Shown in pieces: positions 16,731 through 25,466 of a DNA stretch of 31,199 bases. Under the pieces are notes generated by a model. The model had not been told where the DNA came from. It was given only the letters and a program-made list of their open reading frames with translations, and made no database searches. The translations under genes were made by a program, and so were the position numbers. Source of the DNA: CAXSBR01 sp964236495 (GTDB taxonomy: Bacteria; Actinomycetota; Actinomycetes; Mycobacteriales; Jatrophihabitantaceae); contig CAXSBR010000029.1 of NCBI GenBank assembly GCA_964236495.1, forward strand, positions 1 to 31,199. Direction: 5' to 3'. Every line of letters starts with the position of its first letter. Within the stretch, counting starts at the first letter, position 1.

Positions 16731-16776
16731 GGTGGCAGTCTCCACCGATCGTCGGACGGGGGTGAAACGGAAGCCG

Positions 16777-16801
16777 GATCGTTCGATCAAGTTGAACGAT
16801 C
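16777..16801. promoter_or_regulatory. Inverted repeat, candidate LysR operator 1
   Basis: GATCGTTC (16777-16784) and GAACGATC (16794-16801) are perfect 8-bp arms around a 9-nt spacer, 47 bp upstream of the LysR start. The size and divergent setting fit a LysR-type binding site. Confidence 0.5.
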
Positions 16802-16827
16802 GGTTATCAATTGGCCATAGATAACCG
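16801..16827. promoter_or_regulatory. Inverted repeat, candidate LysR operator 2
   Basis: CGGTTATC (16801-16808) and GATAACCG (16820-16827) are perfect 8-bp arms separated by 11 nt of AT-rich sequence. It shares base 16801 with the first repeat. LysR proteins often bind a strong and a weaker site side by side in such divergent promoters. Confidence 0.5.
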
Positions 16828-16953
16828 ACCGCCGCACTGGTTGGCTGAAAACATGGTTTCAAGGCCTCCGTCGACATCCCGGACGTTGGGGCCAACCGAA
16901 GCTGCAGAAGATCCCGAAGCGTCCATCGAGCGTGCCAACTCGGTGCAGTCCGG

Positions 16954-18324
16954 ATGAGCGGCAGATCCTCGCCGGTGCTGCTGGGTGTGGTGTTTGGTGC
17001 GCTGCTGACTCCGGGTTTCGTCGCGCTGGGCGCCCCCACGGTGGCGCTGCCCGACTTGGCGTCGGGGCTGTATGTGCCCTTCGGCCATACCGCCTGGGTG
17101 TTGACGGCGTGGGCGCTGATGTCGGCGGTGGCGATGCCGGTGTTCGGCACGTTGGCAGGCCGACTTGGCCTGCGGGTGTGCGTCCTGGTTGGCGGCGGCC
17201 TGATCGCAGTTGGGTCGCTGGTCGCGGCAGTGGCACCGGACCTGCTTGTCGTGATTGTCGGGCGTGCGGTCGGGGGCGCGGGGGCGGGTGCGCTCGTGGT
17301 GACCAGTTACGCGGCGATCGCCGCCCAGCTCGACGGCTCGCAGCGGTCCAGGGCGCTGGGCATCGTGGCCGCCACCGGCGCGGGCGCCTCAGGCTGCGGT
17401 GCTCTTATCGGCGGTGCGGTGACCGAGACGGCGGACTGGCGGATCGTGCTCGCGCTCCCGGCCGCCGCCCTGCTGGTTTGCCCCTTCGCCGCGGCACTGA
17501 CGGGTACTGAACGTGACCGGACCAGACGCTTCGATGTGACCGGGGCGGTGCTGCTCACGGCGGTCGGAGCCGTGGTCGTCGTTCTCCTGCAGGCCGCTTC
17601 CACGCATCTGGGCACTGCCATGATCGCCGTCCTGCTCATCGTCGGCGTCGTGGCGGCCGTGCTGCTCACCCGGCACATCCGAGTCGTGCCCGATGGCTTT
17701 GTGCCCCGCAGGGTGGTCACAGCGCCCGGCTTCCTCAGCGCGGGTGCCACCGGGCTGACCGTGTTCGCCGCCTACTACGCGGCGCTGTTCGCGGTCCCCA
17801 CCCTGGTGCACACGGCGCAGGGGTGGGGACCCGTCGTGGTCGGCGCGGCGTTGCTGCCGGCGGCAGCGTTCTCTGTCGCCGGGGGGCGCGCCGCGCCGCT
17901 GCTGGCCCGGCGCAGCTCAGTTCCGACGGTGGCAGTCTCGGCTGCGGTGGTGGCGATGGTGGGCGTCCTGCTTGCCGCGGTCGCCGGGTCGACGGCCCTG
18001 CGGATACTGGGCCTTGGCTTGACCGCCGGCGCGTTCGCCGCGGCGCAGGCGACCCTCGTCGGGTACGTGCCGCGGCTGGTGCCTGCACGCGACGCCGACA
18101 CCGCGCAGGGCCTGTTCGACTTCGTCGTCTACGGCGGCAGCTCCGTCGGTCCGGCCGTCGTCGGTGGCCTGTCAGCGTCGACGAGCCTGTCGCATGCCCT
18201 GCTCATCGCGGCCGCACTGCCATGCGTCGGCATAGGCGCGGCGGCCGCACTAAGTGCCCGGATGAGGCGCAAGCCACGCGTGCAGCCTCCGCACGTGGCG
18301 GCGTCGGCGGCGACTGAGTGGTAA
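16954..18324 (+). CDS. MFS drug-resistance-type exporter
   Basis: 456 residues, almost entirely hydrophobic with 12-14 predicted membrane helices. Features of the DHA2-like drug:H+ antiporter group are seen: WVLTAWALMSAVAMPVFGTL with AGRLGLR (motif A position), and a G-rich helix IVGRAVGGAGAGALVVTSYA. There is a loop with FDVTGAVLLTAVGAVVVV at mid-protein and a basic C-terminal tail. It likely exports a small hydrophobic compound using the proton gradient. It is divergent from the LysR gene. ATG 16954 has only a weak ribosome binding site. Confidence 0.88.
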   Translation: MSGRSSPVLLGVVFGALLTPGFVALGAPTVALPDLASGLYVPFGHTAWVLTAWALMSAVAMPVFGTLAGRLGLRVCVLVGGGLIAVGSLVAAVAPDLLVVIVGRAVGGAGAGALVVTSYAAIAAQLDGSQRSRALGIVAATGAGASGCGALIGGAVTETADWRIVLALPAAALLVCPFAAALTGTERDRTRRFDVTGAVLLTAVGAVVVVLLQAASTHLGTAMIAVLLIVGVVAAVLLTRHIRVVPDGFVPRRVVTAPGFLSAGATGLTVFAAYYAALFAVPTLVHTAQGWGPVVVGAALLPAAAFSVAGGRAAPLLARRSSVPTVAVSAAVVAMVGVLLAAVAGSTALRILGLGLTAGAFAAAQATLVGYVPRLVPARDADTAQGLFDFVVYGGSSVGPAVVGGLSASTSLSHALLIAAALPCVGIGAAAALSARMRRKPRVQPPHVAASAATEW

Positions 18325-18677
18325 CCCGGACACGGCGGCGGTGCCAACGACGCACACGGCTGCCCGTAGGGCCGCCCTACCTGGGCGCGGCCAACGTCAA
18401 TTTGGACGACGACGACGTTCCCGCCATCCCTGACGACGTCTCGGCGGGACCGAAACCCGGACCGGCCGCCGCGACGCCCGACGGCTCACGCCTTGGGCGG
18501 GCCGACCCGGCCTGGACCGTGCGATAGCCGCCGCCAGGCGCGCTAAGCCTCACATCGAAACACCGCCGGCGGGTTCCCATGGCTTAGAAGTGTCCTTCGC
18601 TTCTCGGGGTCTTACACCTGACCTCACCGCAGCTACTCACCTACGAATGTTCGTCAAGACCACTGGAGTACCCGACC
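18325..18677. other. Intergenic region before the epoxide hydrolase gene
   Basis: About 350 bp without a supported gene; the short frames present have no homology or ribosome binding sites. The end (18640-18677) should carry the promoter and leader of the hydrolase gene, with GGAG 9 nt before its ATG. Confidence 0.5.
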
Positions 18678-19802
18678 ATGACAATCCCATCTGAGCCGAT
18701 TAGTTCTACTGCACCGACGTCTAACCCACGTTCTAACCCCAAGGGCACGCGCGCAGCCTCCCCCTCGGGCGCAGCATCGGCCACGCCGCCCTTCTCCGCC
18801 CTGATTGCGCGCACTCTCAGCACGCCTCGGCAGGCAGTGCACTACATCGAGTGCGGGCCGGCAGACGGACCGTTGATGATCTTGCTTCACGGTTGGCCGA
18901 GCATCGGCTTGATGTGGCGCGCCCAGATGGACGCCTTCGCCGCCGAAGGTTGGCACTGCGTCGCCCCTGATCTGCGTGGCTTCGGCGGCTCTTCCGCCCC
19001 GGCAGCCAACGACGCCTACACCACCAAGGAGGTTGTGGCAGACATGGCTGAGCTTCATGACCACTTGGGCGGGGAGCTTGCGATCTGGGTGGGTCACGAC
19101 TGGGGCAGTGTTGTGGCTGGTGCGTTGGCCGCGCATGAGCCCGCACGCAGCCGTGGCGTCGTTCTGACTTCTCTGGCTTATCAACCCGACGGGCATGCTT
19201 TGCGCACGATCGTTCCGCTGGTCGACCGAACGATCTATCCGGCTGACCAGTACCCGGATGGCCAGTGGGACTACTACCGCTACTACACAACGCACTTCGA
19301 GGCGGCGGTCGCCGACCTCGATGCAGACCAAGCAGCGACGCTGGCGTCGGTCTATCGAGCAGGCGACCCCGCCACGATCGGCGAGGTGTCGCCGAATGCG
19401 GTGGTCACCCACAACGGAGGCCGCTTCGGCGCCGCGCACCGCGCCCCGCCGACCCAACCCGACCCGGCGCTCTGGCCGCCGGCGGACTTCGACGTGCTGG
19501 TGCAGGCGTTTACGGCTCATGGGTTCCGCGGCCCCTCCGCGTGGTACACGAACGACGACGCCAACCTCGCCTACGCCCGCGAAGCGCCCAGCGGCGGCCA
19601 CCTGTCGCAGCCGGTGCTATTCATCAACGGGGACTTCGATCAGATGTGCAGCATCACCGGAAATCGCCAAGGCGATCCGATGCGCGCGGCCTGCACGGAC
19701 CTCACTGTGACCAGCCTGCCTACCGGACATTGGCTGCCGCTAGAACGCAAAGCAGAACACGTCCAAGCCATCAGCACCTGGTTGCACAGCAAGAAGCTGT
19801 AA
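18678..19802 (+). CDS. Alpha/beta hydrolase, epoxide hydrolase type
   Basis: 374 residues from ATG 18678. The first 45 are Ser/Thr/Pro/Ala-rich and probably disordered. The core has the oxyanion motif HGWP (71-74), APDLRGFGGSS, the nucleophile elbow GHDWGS with Asp141 where lipases have Ser, a lid Tyr290 in SAWYTND, the acid Asp321 in NGDFD and His351 in TGHWLPLE. Asp as nucleophile together with the HGWP motif points to epoxide hydrolases, which open epoxides to diols through an ester intermediate; dehalogenases are the alternative. A catalytic-water-activating His is present. It follows the LysR/MFS pair and may share its detoxification theme. Intact and monocistronic. Confidence 0.9.
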   Translation: MTIPSEPISSTAPTSNPRSNPKGTRAASPSGAASATPPFSALIARTLSTPRQAVHYIECGPADGPLMILLHGWPSIGLMWRAQMDAFAAEGWHCVAPDLRGFGGSSAPAANDAYTTKEVVADMAELHDHLGGELAIWVGHDWGSVVAGALAAHEPARSRGVVLTSLAYQPDGHALRTIVPLVDRTIYPADQYPDGQWDYYRYYTTHFEAAVADLDADQAATLASVYRAGDPATIGEVSPNAVVTHNGGRFGAAHRAPPTQPDPALWPPADFDVLVQAFTAHGFRGPSAWYTNDDANLAYAREAPSGGHLSQPVLFINGDFDQMCSITGNRQGDPMRAACTDLTVTSLPTGHWLPLERKAEHVQAISTWLHSKKL

Positions 19803-19828
19803 AACCCGGTTGCGTTCCCTGCGGCGAG

Positions 19829-19851
19829 GCGCCAGCGGTCAGCGCTGGCGC
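19829..19851 (+). terminator. GC-rich hairpin after the epoxide hydrolase gene
   Basis: GCGCCAGCG (19829-19837) and CGCTGGCGC (19843-19851) form a perfect 9-bp stem with a GTCAG loop, 27 bp after the stop. No T-run follows, as is common in high-GC terminators. Confidence 0.55.
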
Positions 19852-19978
19852 TGATCTTCGCTTATCTGACGGTCGCGTGCTAGGTCGTCGTCGCGCGCCG
19901 CACGAGCGTCTGTAACTCGTGTCAGAACCCGGCCTGTCGGTGCGGCTGTGTCGGTGAGTTCCTTTACAGTCCGAAGCC

Positions 19979-20545
19979 GTGACCAGCTACCGGTACGGGT
20001 ACGTGCGGGTATCGACGGTGGAGCAGGACCCGGCCGGGCAGCTCGACGCGATGGCCGCCGCCGGCGTCGACCCCGCCCGGGTGTTCGTCGAGCACGCCTC
20101 CGGCGCGTTGGACAGCCGGCCCGAGCTGGCGAAGGTGCTGGCGGTGCTGAGGCCGGGGGACACGCTGGTGGTGTGGCGGCTGGACCGGCTGGGCCGGTCG
20201 ACGTCGCACCTGATTCAGACGGTGATGGAGCTGGGGGAGCGCGGCGTCGGGTTCCACTCGTTGACCGAGGCGATCGACACCACCACGTCAGCAAAGCGGC
20301 TGCTGTTCGGCATCCTCGCCTCCCTGGCCGCATTCGAGCGCGACGTCATCCGCGAACGCACCATGGCGGGCCTCGCGGCAGCCCGGGCACGCGGCAATGT
20401 CGGCCGCCACCCGCTGATCATGACGCCGGAGAAGCTGGCCATCGCCCGGCAGATGCTCGACGCCGGCACGTCTAAAGCCGTCGTGGCGAAAACGATCGCC
20501 GTCAGCCGGCCCACGCTGTACTCCCACCTTGGCAGCTTGACGTGA
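19979..20545 (+). CDS. Serine resolvase/invertase
   Basis: 188 residues from GTG 19979. The catalytic Ser12 is in YVRVST, and the RLDRLGRS motif and LLFGILASLAAFERDVIRER (the E-helix region) are complete. The C-terminal DNA-binding helix-turn-helix is KAVVAKTIAVSRPTLYSHL. The length is right for Tn3-type resolvases and small invertases. It could resolve cointegrates or invert DNA; no partner transposase is adjacent. A decayed copy of its first 20 codons lies in the same orientation at 15729. Confidence 0.93.
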   Translation: MTSYRYGYVRVSTVEQDPAGQLDAMAAAGVDPARVFVEHASGALDSRPELAKVLAVLRPGDTLVVWRLDRLGRSTSHLIQTVMELGERGVGFHSLTEAIDTTTSAKRLLFGILASLAAFERDVIRERTMAGLAAARARGNVGRHPLIMTPEKLAIARQMLDAGTSKAVVAKTIAVSRPTLYSHLGSLT

Positions 20546-20656
20546 CCAGGACGGCGGCCGGCGGCCACGATGACAGCGTCGAGCGCCCACTTACTCTCAA
20601 AGAACGGCGCGAGTTTCAGGCAAAAAACGATCCTTCCACTCGCGTCCCGGTCGAAC

Positions 20657-21703
20657 TCACGAGATGGAGAACGCCGCGAGAGCGACCGGCAGCGTGATGA
20701 TGAATCCGATGGTCGTGAGCATGAGCACAGCGGACGCCTCGGACTGGTAGAGCTTGTGCCGTGTCGCCAGTAGCGCCGCTAGGGGGCCGGCTGGGATGGC
20801 GGCCTGCAGTAGCCCTTGGTCGAAGCTTGACTTGCTGAGGTGCAGCAGCGCGGCCAGGCCGATGAACAGCGCCGGCATCAGCAGGAGCTTCGCGACGACG
20901 TTCACGCACGTTTCCCGGGTGATCTTCAACTTGACCGATGCGAGGATCAGGCCGCCGACGAAGAGCCCGAGCCCGGAACTTGCCTGCCCGATCAGTTGCA
21001 TCGACTGCAGGATCAGCTGCTGGATCTGGATACCGACGAGGACCAGGACCACCCCGATGATCGGCGCCAGGATGTACGGCGCCCGGATCGCTTCGACCAA
21101 CGCTTTGCCTACTACCCCCACCGTTGACCGATCGTGCGGTGTGGTCGGGTGGGGTTGGTCCGCCGTGACGCCGGAGCGTTGCCTGGTCGCGGTGGTGCCG
21201 GCACTCGGGCGGGTTGCGCTGCCGCTCGCGACATCGGGTTGGGTCGCGGTGCCCAGGGAGAGCCCGACTTGCGTCGCGGGTACGGGCAGGACGTTGATGA
21301 TTATGGAGCCGATCCCGGTCGCGGCGTTTCCGGCTGCGCCGAGTATCGCCCCGAGTACCGCGAGCCCGTAGAACGGAACCGCGGGCATCGCTACGGCGAG
21401 GGCCTGCAGACTTGCCTCACCGGTCGTGTGGTGGAAGGCCAGCCTACCGAGCCCGAACATGACGATCCAGAAGATCACCACTGTGAGCGCGAACGCCAGC
21501 ACGAGGGGCGCATCTTTGATCAGGTTGTGGCGGGAGACGTTCACCGTCGAGATGAACAGCCCGCACGGCAGGGCGAAGTCGAGGACGACGCCGATGATGA
21601 CGGTGACGGCATCGTCGGGCAGCACCCTTCTCTTGCCGGCGAAGAAGCCGAGCGCCAGGACAAATACCACAGGTAGAAGCGCGCTGACAATCGTGGTGAT
21701 CAC
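20657..21703 (-). CDS. AEC-family (auxin efflux carrier-like) transporter
   Basis: 348 residues with about ten membrane helices in two bundles, separated by a hydrophilic linker (about 155-195) rich in Thr/Ser/Arg. The first helix reads ALLPVVFVLALGFFAGK and the second bundle has LAPIIGVVLVLVGIQIQQL and SSGLGLFVGGLILASVKL. AEC proteins such as MdcF move organic acids. Its start lies 28 bp after the stop of the MmgE/PrpD gene, so the two form an operon and the transporter may carry the substrate or product of that enzyme. It converges with the resolvase gene at 20545. Confidence 0.9.
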   Translation of the reverse strand: MITTIVSALLPVVFVLALGFFAGKRRVLPDDAVTVIIGVVLDFALPCGLFISTVNVSRHNLIKDAPLVLAFALTVVIFWIVMFGLGRLAFHHTTGEASLQALAVAMPAVPFYGLAVLGAILGAAGNAATGIGSIIINVLPVPATQVGLSLGTATQPDVASGSATRPSAGTTATRQRSGVTADQPHPTTPHDRSTVGVVGKALVEAIRAPYILAPIIGVVLVLVGIQIQQLILQSMQLIGQASSGLGLFVGGLILASVKLKITRETCVNVVAKLLLMPALFIGLAALLHLSKSSFDQGLLQAAIPAGPLAALLATRHKLYQSEASAVLMLTTIGFIITLPVALAAFSIS

Positions 21704-21731
21704 GCCAGGACCCGTCCGTCAGCTCGTACGG

Positions 21732-23156
21732 TCAGCCGTCGGACGGGGTAGGCACGTCGGCGAGCAGCCGCCAGAGGTCCTGCACCGAGGTGGAGTCGAT
21801 CGCCTTGACAGCGGACACCATGTCATCGCGAAGAGAGTCGGGGATGCGTCCAGCGACGAGCTGGCCGAACTTGTCCACTTCGCCGTCCCAGGGCATCGGG
21901 TTGACAGGCATGCCGACGAAGTCTTGGACCTCGCTGCTGACGGTCCCCCCGTTGGTGAGGTGGACGGTCATGCGGGCGGGCATGTGGCTCGGGTACCGCT
22001 TGGTGAAGTCGTCGACGGGTTTGACGGTTACCTTCTGCAGCAGCTGCTGGACATCCTGCTTTTGGACGCGCTGGGGGGTGAACTGGTCGGGGCCGACGGC
22101 GCCGTCAATGAGGGCGACCGCCATCAGGTAGGGCAGCGAGTGGTCGGCCTGCTCCTTCGAGTCGATCCCGTCGGTGGCGTTGCCGTAGGCGCCGCCACCG
22201 GTGAAGTCGTAGGTGATCTGAGTGGTTTCGGCCTCGATCGAGTCGACGTCATCAGGGTTGATCTGCTGTTTCTTGCGCAATCCGAGCATGCAGTCGATGG
22301 AGGACTGGGTGTGGATTTCGGAGTTGTACGACTTGATGGTGCTGGTGGCGATGCCCTCGTATCCCTCGGTGTCCCAGTCGATGTCGATCTTCGTGCCGAG
22401 TAGGTGGTCGATGCCGTTGACGCCCTCGACCACCCGAAGGGGACCTTCGACACCGGCCTTCGCCAGCAGTACCGCATTGATCGCACCGAGCGCCGACTGG
22501 CTCGACGCCAGCCCTTTCCACTGTGAGAGCGGCTTGGCGCGGATGATCGCGTAGGAGGAGTCGCTGACTGCCGCGATCGATGCGGCGTGTGCGGTCTGGG
22601 CCTCGGTCAGCCCGAGTAGCGGCCCGACGCCGGCCGGGATGGAGAACCCGAGCTGCGCGGTGTGGTCCAGGCCCCGCTGCATGAAGGTGCCGTGATCGAC
22701 GTACCGGGACTGGGCCGTGTAGGCCACCGCGAGGGCGGTGACGAACTCCTTGCCGCTGGCCTTCGCCTGCAGCGCCGCAGTGAACACGGCCCCGAAGTTG
22801 TCGGCGGTGTGACAGGTCTCCCTGGCCGCCAGGAAGTTGTCCATGAAGTCGACATACCGCACGGTTGCGGTATGCCACATCGCGGCGTAGGTGAGGCTCG
22901 ATGTGCCACCGCCAAGCAGCGGCACCGGACCGCTGCCGGCCTGGTCCTGGATGACGGAGCGGACCGCGCTCGTCGGCCCAGCGCCCAACGCCGCGATGCA
23001 GCAGCCCAGCGCGTCCAGGATGTGGGTGGGCGCCTCACGCACCGAGTCAGCCGACAACTTGTCATACGACGCCCGATACGCCCATGCGGCGAGACCCTGC
23101 ACATCGGTTCGGTCGCGCTGCCCGGTCGGCGCGGAGTGGCTCGAGGGGGTGGTCAT
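21732..23156 (-). CDS. MmgE/PrpD-family protein
   Basis: 474 residues from ATG 23156, with AAGGAG upstream. It has the all-helical MmgE/PrpD N-terminal domain: SVREAPTHILDALGCCIAAL, then TATVRYVDFMDNFLA with RETCHTADNFGAVFTAALQA. The C-terminal domain has SYNSEIHTQSSIDCMLGL, the GKEQADHSLPYLMAVALIDG-like motif (here SKEQADHSLPYLMAVALIDG) and ARMTVHLTNGGTVSSEV. The family includes 2-methylcitrate dehydratase, cis-aconitate decarboxylase and iminodisuccinate epimerase; the exact substrate cannot be read from sequence. The lack of prpB/prpC neighbours argues against a simple methylcitrate pathway. The following gene is an AEC organic-acid transporter, suggesting uptake or export of a di- or tricarboxylate. 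Confidence 0.92.
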   Translation of the reverse strand: MTTPSSHSAPTGQRDRTDVQGLAAWAYRASYDKLSADSVREAPTHILDALGCCIAALGAGPTSAVRSVIQDQAGSGPVPLLGGGTSSLTYAAMWHTATVRYVDFMDNFLAARETCHTADNFGAVFTAALQAKASGKEFVTALAVAYTAQSRYVDHGTFMQRGLDHTAQLGFSIPAGVGPLLGLTEAQTAHAASIAAVSDSSYAIIRAKPLSQWKGLASSQSALGAINAVLLAKAGVEGPLRVVEGVNGIDHLLGTKIDIDWDTEGYEGIATSTIKSYNSEIHTQSSIDCMLGLRKKQQINPDDVDSIEAETTQITYDFTGGGAYGNATDGIDSKEQADHSLPYLMAVALIDGAVGPDQFTPQRVQKQDVQQLLQKVTVKPVDDFTKRYPSHMPARMTVHLTNGGTVSSEVQDFVGMPVNPMPWDGEVDKFGQLVAGRIPDSLRDDMVSAVKAIDSTSVQDLWRLLADVPTPSDG

Positions 23157-23768
23157 CGTGGTCTCCTTCGGTAGTCGAACAATCGATCGGCGGAGGCGGC
23201 GATCGACACGGGTGAGAACCGACCCGGCCGTTGGCGCGGCCCGCGTAGCGTCACTGCTGGCGTTCGGCCTTCGTCGCGGCGCTGCGTCGAGGGGTCATGT
23301 CTTGGCATTACGGGATGGTCACCACGAGCCGTCAGCCCGCCACACCCCGGCCAGCAAGGCCGGCGCGGTGGCGCCCGTCGACCCGGTTTTGCAGCCTTTT
23401 CGTCAGTGCCCGTGGTTGGCGGTAGCGACATTAGCTCGGGTGCCGCCGTGCTGGGTGTTCGGGCCGGCTGGCACGGTGTTGTTTGTCGGCGACCTGGATA
23501 AGGGAAAGCTGGAGCAGGGCGGTGTAGGCGACCGCTTCACCGGCCTGGTGCGGTCGCTGCGGTGAGCTGACCAAGCTCGCACAGACAGCGTCGTAGCAGC
23601 TGGGTGATCCACTGGCGGTTTGGGTGCCCTGAGCCTCGCCCGCCATCGACTTGACTGGTGCGGACCTTCACCGGTACTTGTGGCTTCATGTGCGAAGGCT
23701 CGCGCTGGCCTTCAAAGCTCCGCTCGACGGCCCAAAAGCCACCTCAGACGACCGACCGGGGGTCAGCA
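23157..23768. other. Intergenic region between prpD-like and PEBP genes
   Basis: About 600 bp between divergent genes with no convincing coding sequence. It contains an inverted repeat CCGGCC-AGCAA-GGCCGG at 23347-23363. Short frames on both strands lack homology. Promoters for both neighbours should lie here. Confidence 0.45.
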
Positions 23769-24311
23769 GTGACCGACGACGATCCATACGCGCGGTTCAA
23801 TCCGGCGCCAGCCTTCACAGTGTCCAGCGCGTCTTTGCGCGACGACGGCCGTGTCAAACCCGACCACTTCGCCGTCGGCGCAGGCGGCCGTGACCTCTCG
23901 CCGGAGTTGTCTTGGTCGAATGCGCCAGGTGCAACGGCAAGCTTCTGCGTAACGGTGTATGACGCCGACGCGCCAACCGGATCGGGCCTGTGGCACTGGG
24001 CGGTGGCAAACATCCCGGTCGGGACCACTCATCTGCCCGCCGGTGCTGGGTCCACAGGCGGCGGCTCCCTACCGGAGGGCTCACTGGTGCTCGCGAACGA
24101 CATGCGAGACAAGGGCTTCCACGGAGTTGCGCCGATCCAGGGCACGGGCACCCACCGCTACTACCTAGTCGTGCACGCAGTCGACGTCGAACAGCTCGAC
24201 ATCGACCCCGAAACGACTCCCGCCGTACTTGGGGAAGCCTTGTTCTTCCACACGGTGGGGCGTGGTGTCGTGGTTGGTACCGCTGAATACGGCGACGCGA
24301 CGTCGGATTGA
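23769..24311 (+). CDS. YbhB/YbcL-family (PEBP-like) protein
   Basis: 180 residues from GTG 23769; the upstream in-frame extension (to 23658) has no homology, and a GGGGG tract precedes the GTG. PEBP features are clear: FTVSSASLRDDGRVKPDHFA, LSPELSWSNAPGATASFCVT with the ligand-site motif VYDADAPTGSGLWHWAVANI, then GTGTHRYYLVVHAVDVEQLD and a C-terminal ALFFHTVGRGVVVGTAEYGD. These small soluble proteins bind anions or phosphorylated ligands; the bacterial role is unclear. Single gene, intact. Confidence 0.93.
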   Translation: MTDDDPYARFNPAPAFTVSSASLRDDGRVKPDHFAVGAGGRDLSPELSWSNAPGATASFCVTVYDADAPTGSGLWHWAVANIPVGTTHLPAGAGSTGGGSLPEGSLVLANDMRDKGFHGVAPIQGTGTHRYYLVVHAVDVEQLDIDPETTPAVLGEALFFHTVGRGVVVGTAEYGDATSD

Positions 24312-25030
24312 GCGCAGAATCTACCCTGTCGCTCCCCGGATCGCCGGGCTTGAAGTTACAGCCGTCCGCTCGGTGAGCGAGGCAACCCGGCGGGCGGTGT
24401 ATGCCAGCTACGGCGTCGCCTAGGCCGCCCGCGGCGGATACGAGGTCGATCCCGCTGGAGCTGGGTGGGAGACAATCGTGTCACGAATCTGTGGCGCGAA
24501 CCCGCAAGTACCCGGCGCCCGCGCCGGGTACGCCACCAAGCATGGGTGGAGCACTATCTGCTGCACACTCTGTCTGCGCGGGAGACGCGTCGATCGCGAC
24601 GGCGCAGAACGCAATCGCGGCGAACTGGTACCGCCGCCTCCCCCCGGTGACCGGCCCCTGAGCGCCACCGCCCCCCACCCGCCGCACGCAGCCGCCACCG
24701 CGCCGACGCTCGCGCCGATCGAGCCCCCTCCAGCCGGGCTCAGGCCCACCGCTCGAGCCCGTCACGGTGCCGTCGGTGGGGTGGGGCGAGCGCGTTGTGC
24801 AACGACGGCACCTACTCCTACTCAGCCCGTCACCTGAGCACTTGCTCCCACCACCACGGCGTGAAAGCCTTCCACTAGTGATCCCCAGTGCCGCCAGGTG
24901 CGCCGAGGTAACCAGCTGGGGCTCTTGCTGCACCGACCAGGGCATGGCGTCGCGCCCGCACGGTGGCGTGTCCAGAAGTCGACTCCGTTGCAATAACAAT
25001 CGTTCAAATGGTCATAATTTAAAGTATCGA
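24312..25030. other. Gene-poor region with a perfect long palindrome
   Basis: A short open piece right after the PEBP stop (24313-24423) reads RIYPVAPRIAGLEVTAVRSV and SEATRRAVYASYGVA; it could be the beginning of an HNH-type domain but is too short to assign. GTACCCGGCGC (24508-24518) and GCGCCGGGTAC (24521-24531) form a perfect 11-bp inverted repeat. The remainder is GC-rich, Pro/Gly-coding low complexity, ending in an AT-rich stretch (24990-25025) that may be the promoter of the next gene. Confidence 0.4.
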
Positions 25031-25330
25031 CTACATGTTCGAGCAACGAGGACGCCGCAAGATTACGCCGGAACGGTGCTGCTCGAGGACGACCCGGGGC
25101 GCCGAGCGTGGGAGCTGGGGCGCTACCCGTGCACGTCTGTCGATGACGGCCGGCGTTGTCAGCTGATGGTGGGTCACCGTTCCACCCACGCCGTGAGGCT
25201 CGGTGCGACGAGCTATGCGCGGTGGGGCCCTGACGGCGTCGCGCACGTCGAGCGTGACGATCGGCCCGGGCTGGGTGCGGCCAGAAGGTGCGCTTACCGT
25301 TCGGTGGCGGCTCGTCTCCGGGCCGGTACC
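25031..25330 (+). repeat. Direct repeat, copy 1 of the zinc-motif gene
   Basis: This unit repeats at 25467-25768 with many substitutions. Shared landmarks are ACATGTTCGAGC, GTGCTGCTCGAGGAC, GGCCGGCGTTGTCAGCTGAT and GGGCTGG. Similarity extends upstream into GTCATAA, so the promoter region was duplicated as well. Confidence 0.8.
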
Positions 25331-25426
25331 GGTACCCCAGCAGCGCCCGGTAGAACTCAGCCAGCCGCGGGGCACGGCGGCTATGTCTTTCCGCTCGATG
25401 TTTTCCATGGCGCTCGACGGGTGTAA
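25076..25426 (+). pseudogene. Small zinc-motif protein, copy 1, frameshifted
   Basis: From GTG 25076 the frame reads VLLEDDPGRRAWELGRYPCT, then SVDDGRRCQLMVGHRSTHAV and SYARWGPDGVAHVERDDRP. It contains a C-x8-C-x5-H-x3-H pattern (Cys in YPCT and RRCQ, His in GHRSTH) that probably binds zinc. At about 25272 an extra C shifts the frame; the intended tail GWVRPEGALTVRWRL is in another frame. The frame as given ends at 25426. The function is unknown; the start codon is uncertain because conserved sequence begins upstream. Confidence 0.5.
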
Positions 25427-25466
25427 GGCGGCCGACCTAGCAGGTAAGTGTCATAACTATTATCGG

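Noticed and set aside
16731..17150. N-terminal extension of the LysR protein by 140 residues
   Set aside because: It would cover the operator repeats and the start of the divergent MFS gene, has no homology, and LysR proteins begin at the helix-turn-helix.
18654..19601. 315-codon minus-strand open frame
   Set aside because: Antisense of the epoxide hydrolase gene, whose catalytic motifs are all present on the plus strand.
23431..23646. Small minus-strand gene upstream of the PEBP gene
   Set aside because: No homology, no ribosome binding site, and no coding-type third positions compared with neighbours.
24420..24749. Minus-strand Gly/Ser-rich frame
   Set aside because: Low-complexity translation of GC-rich DNA, no start context and no recognised domain.
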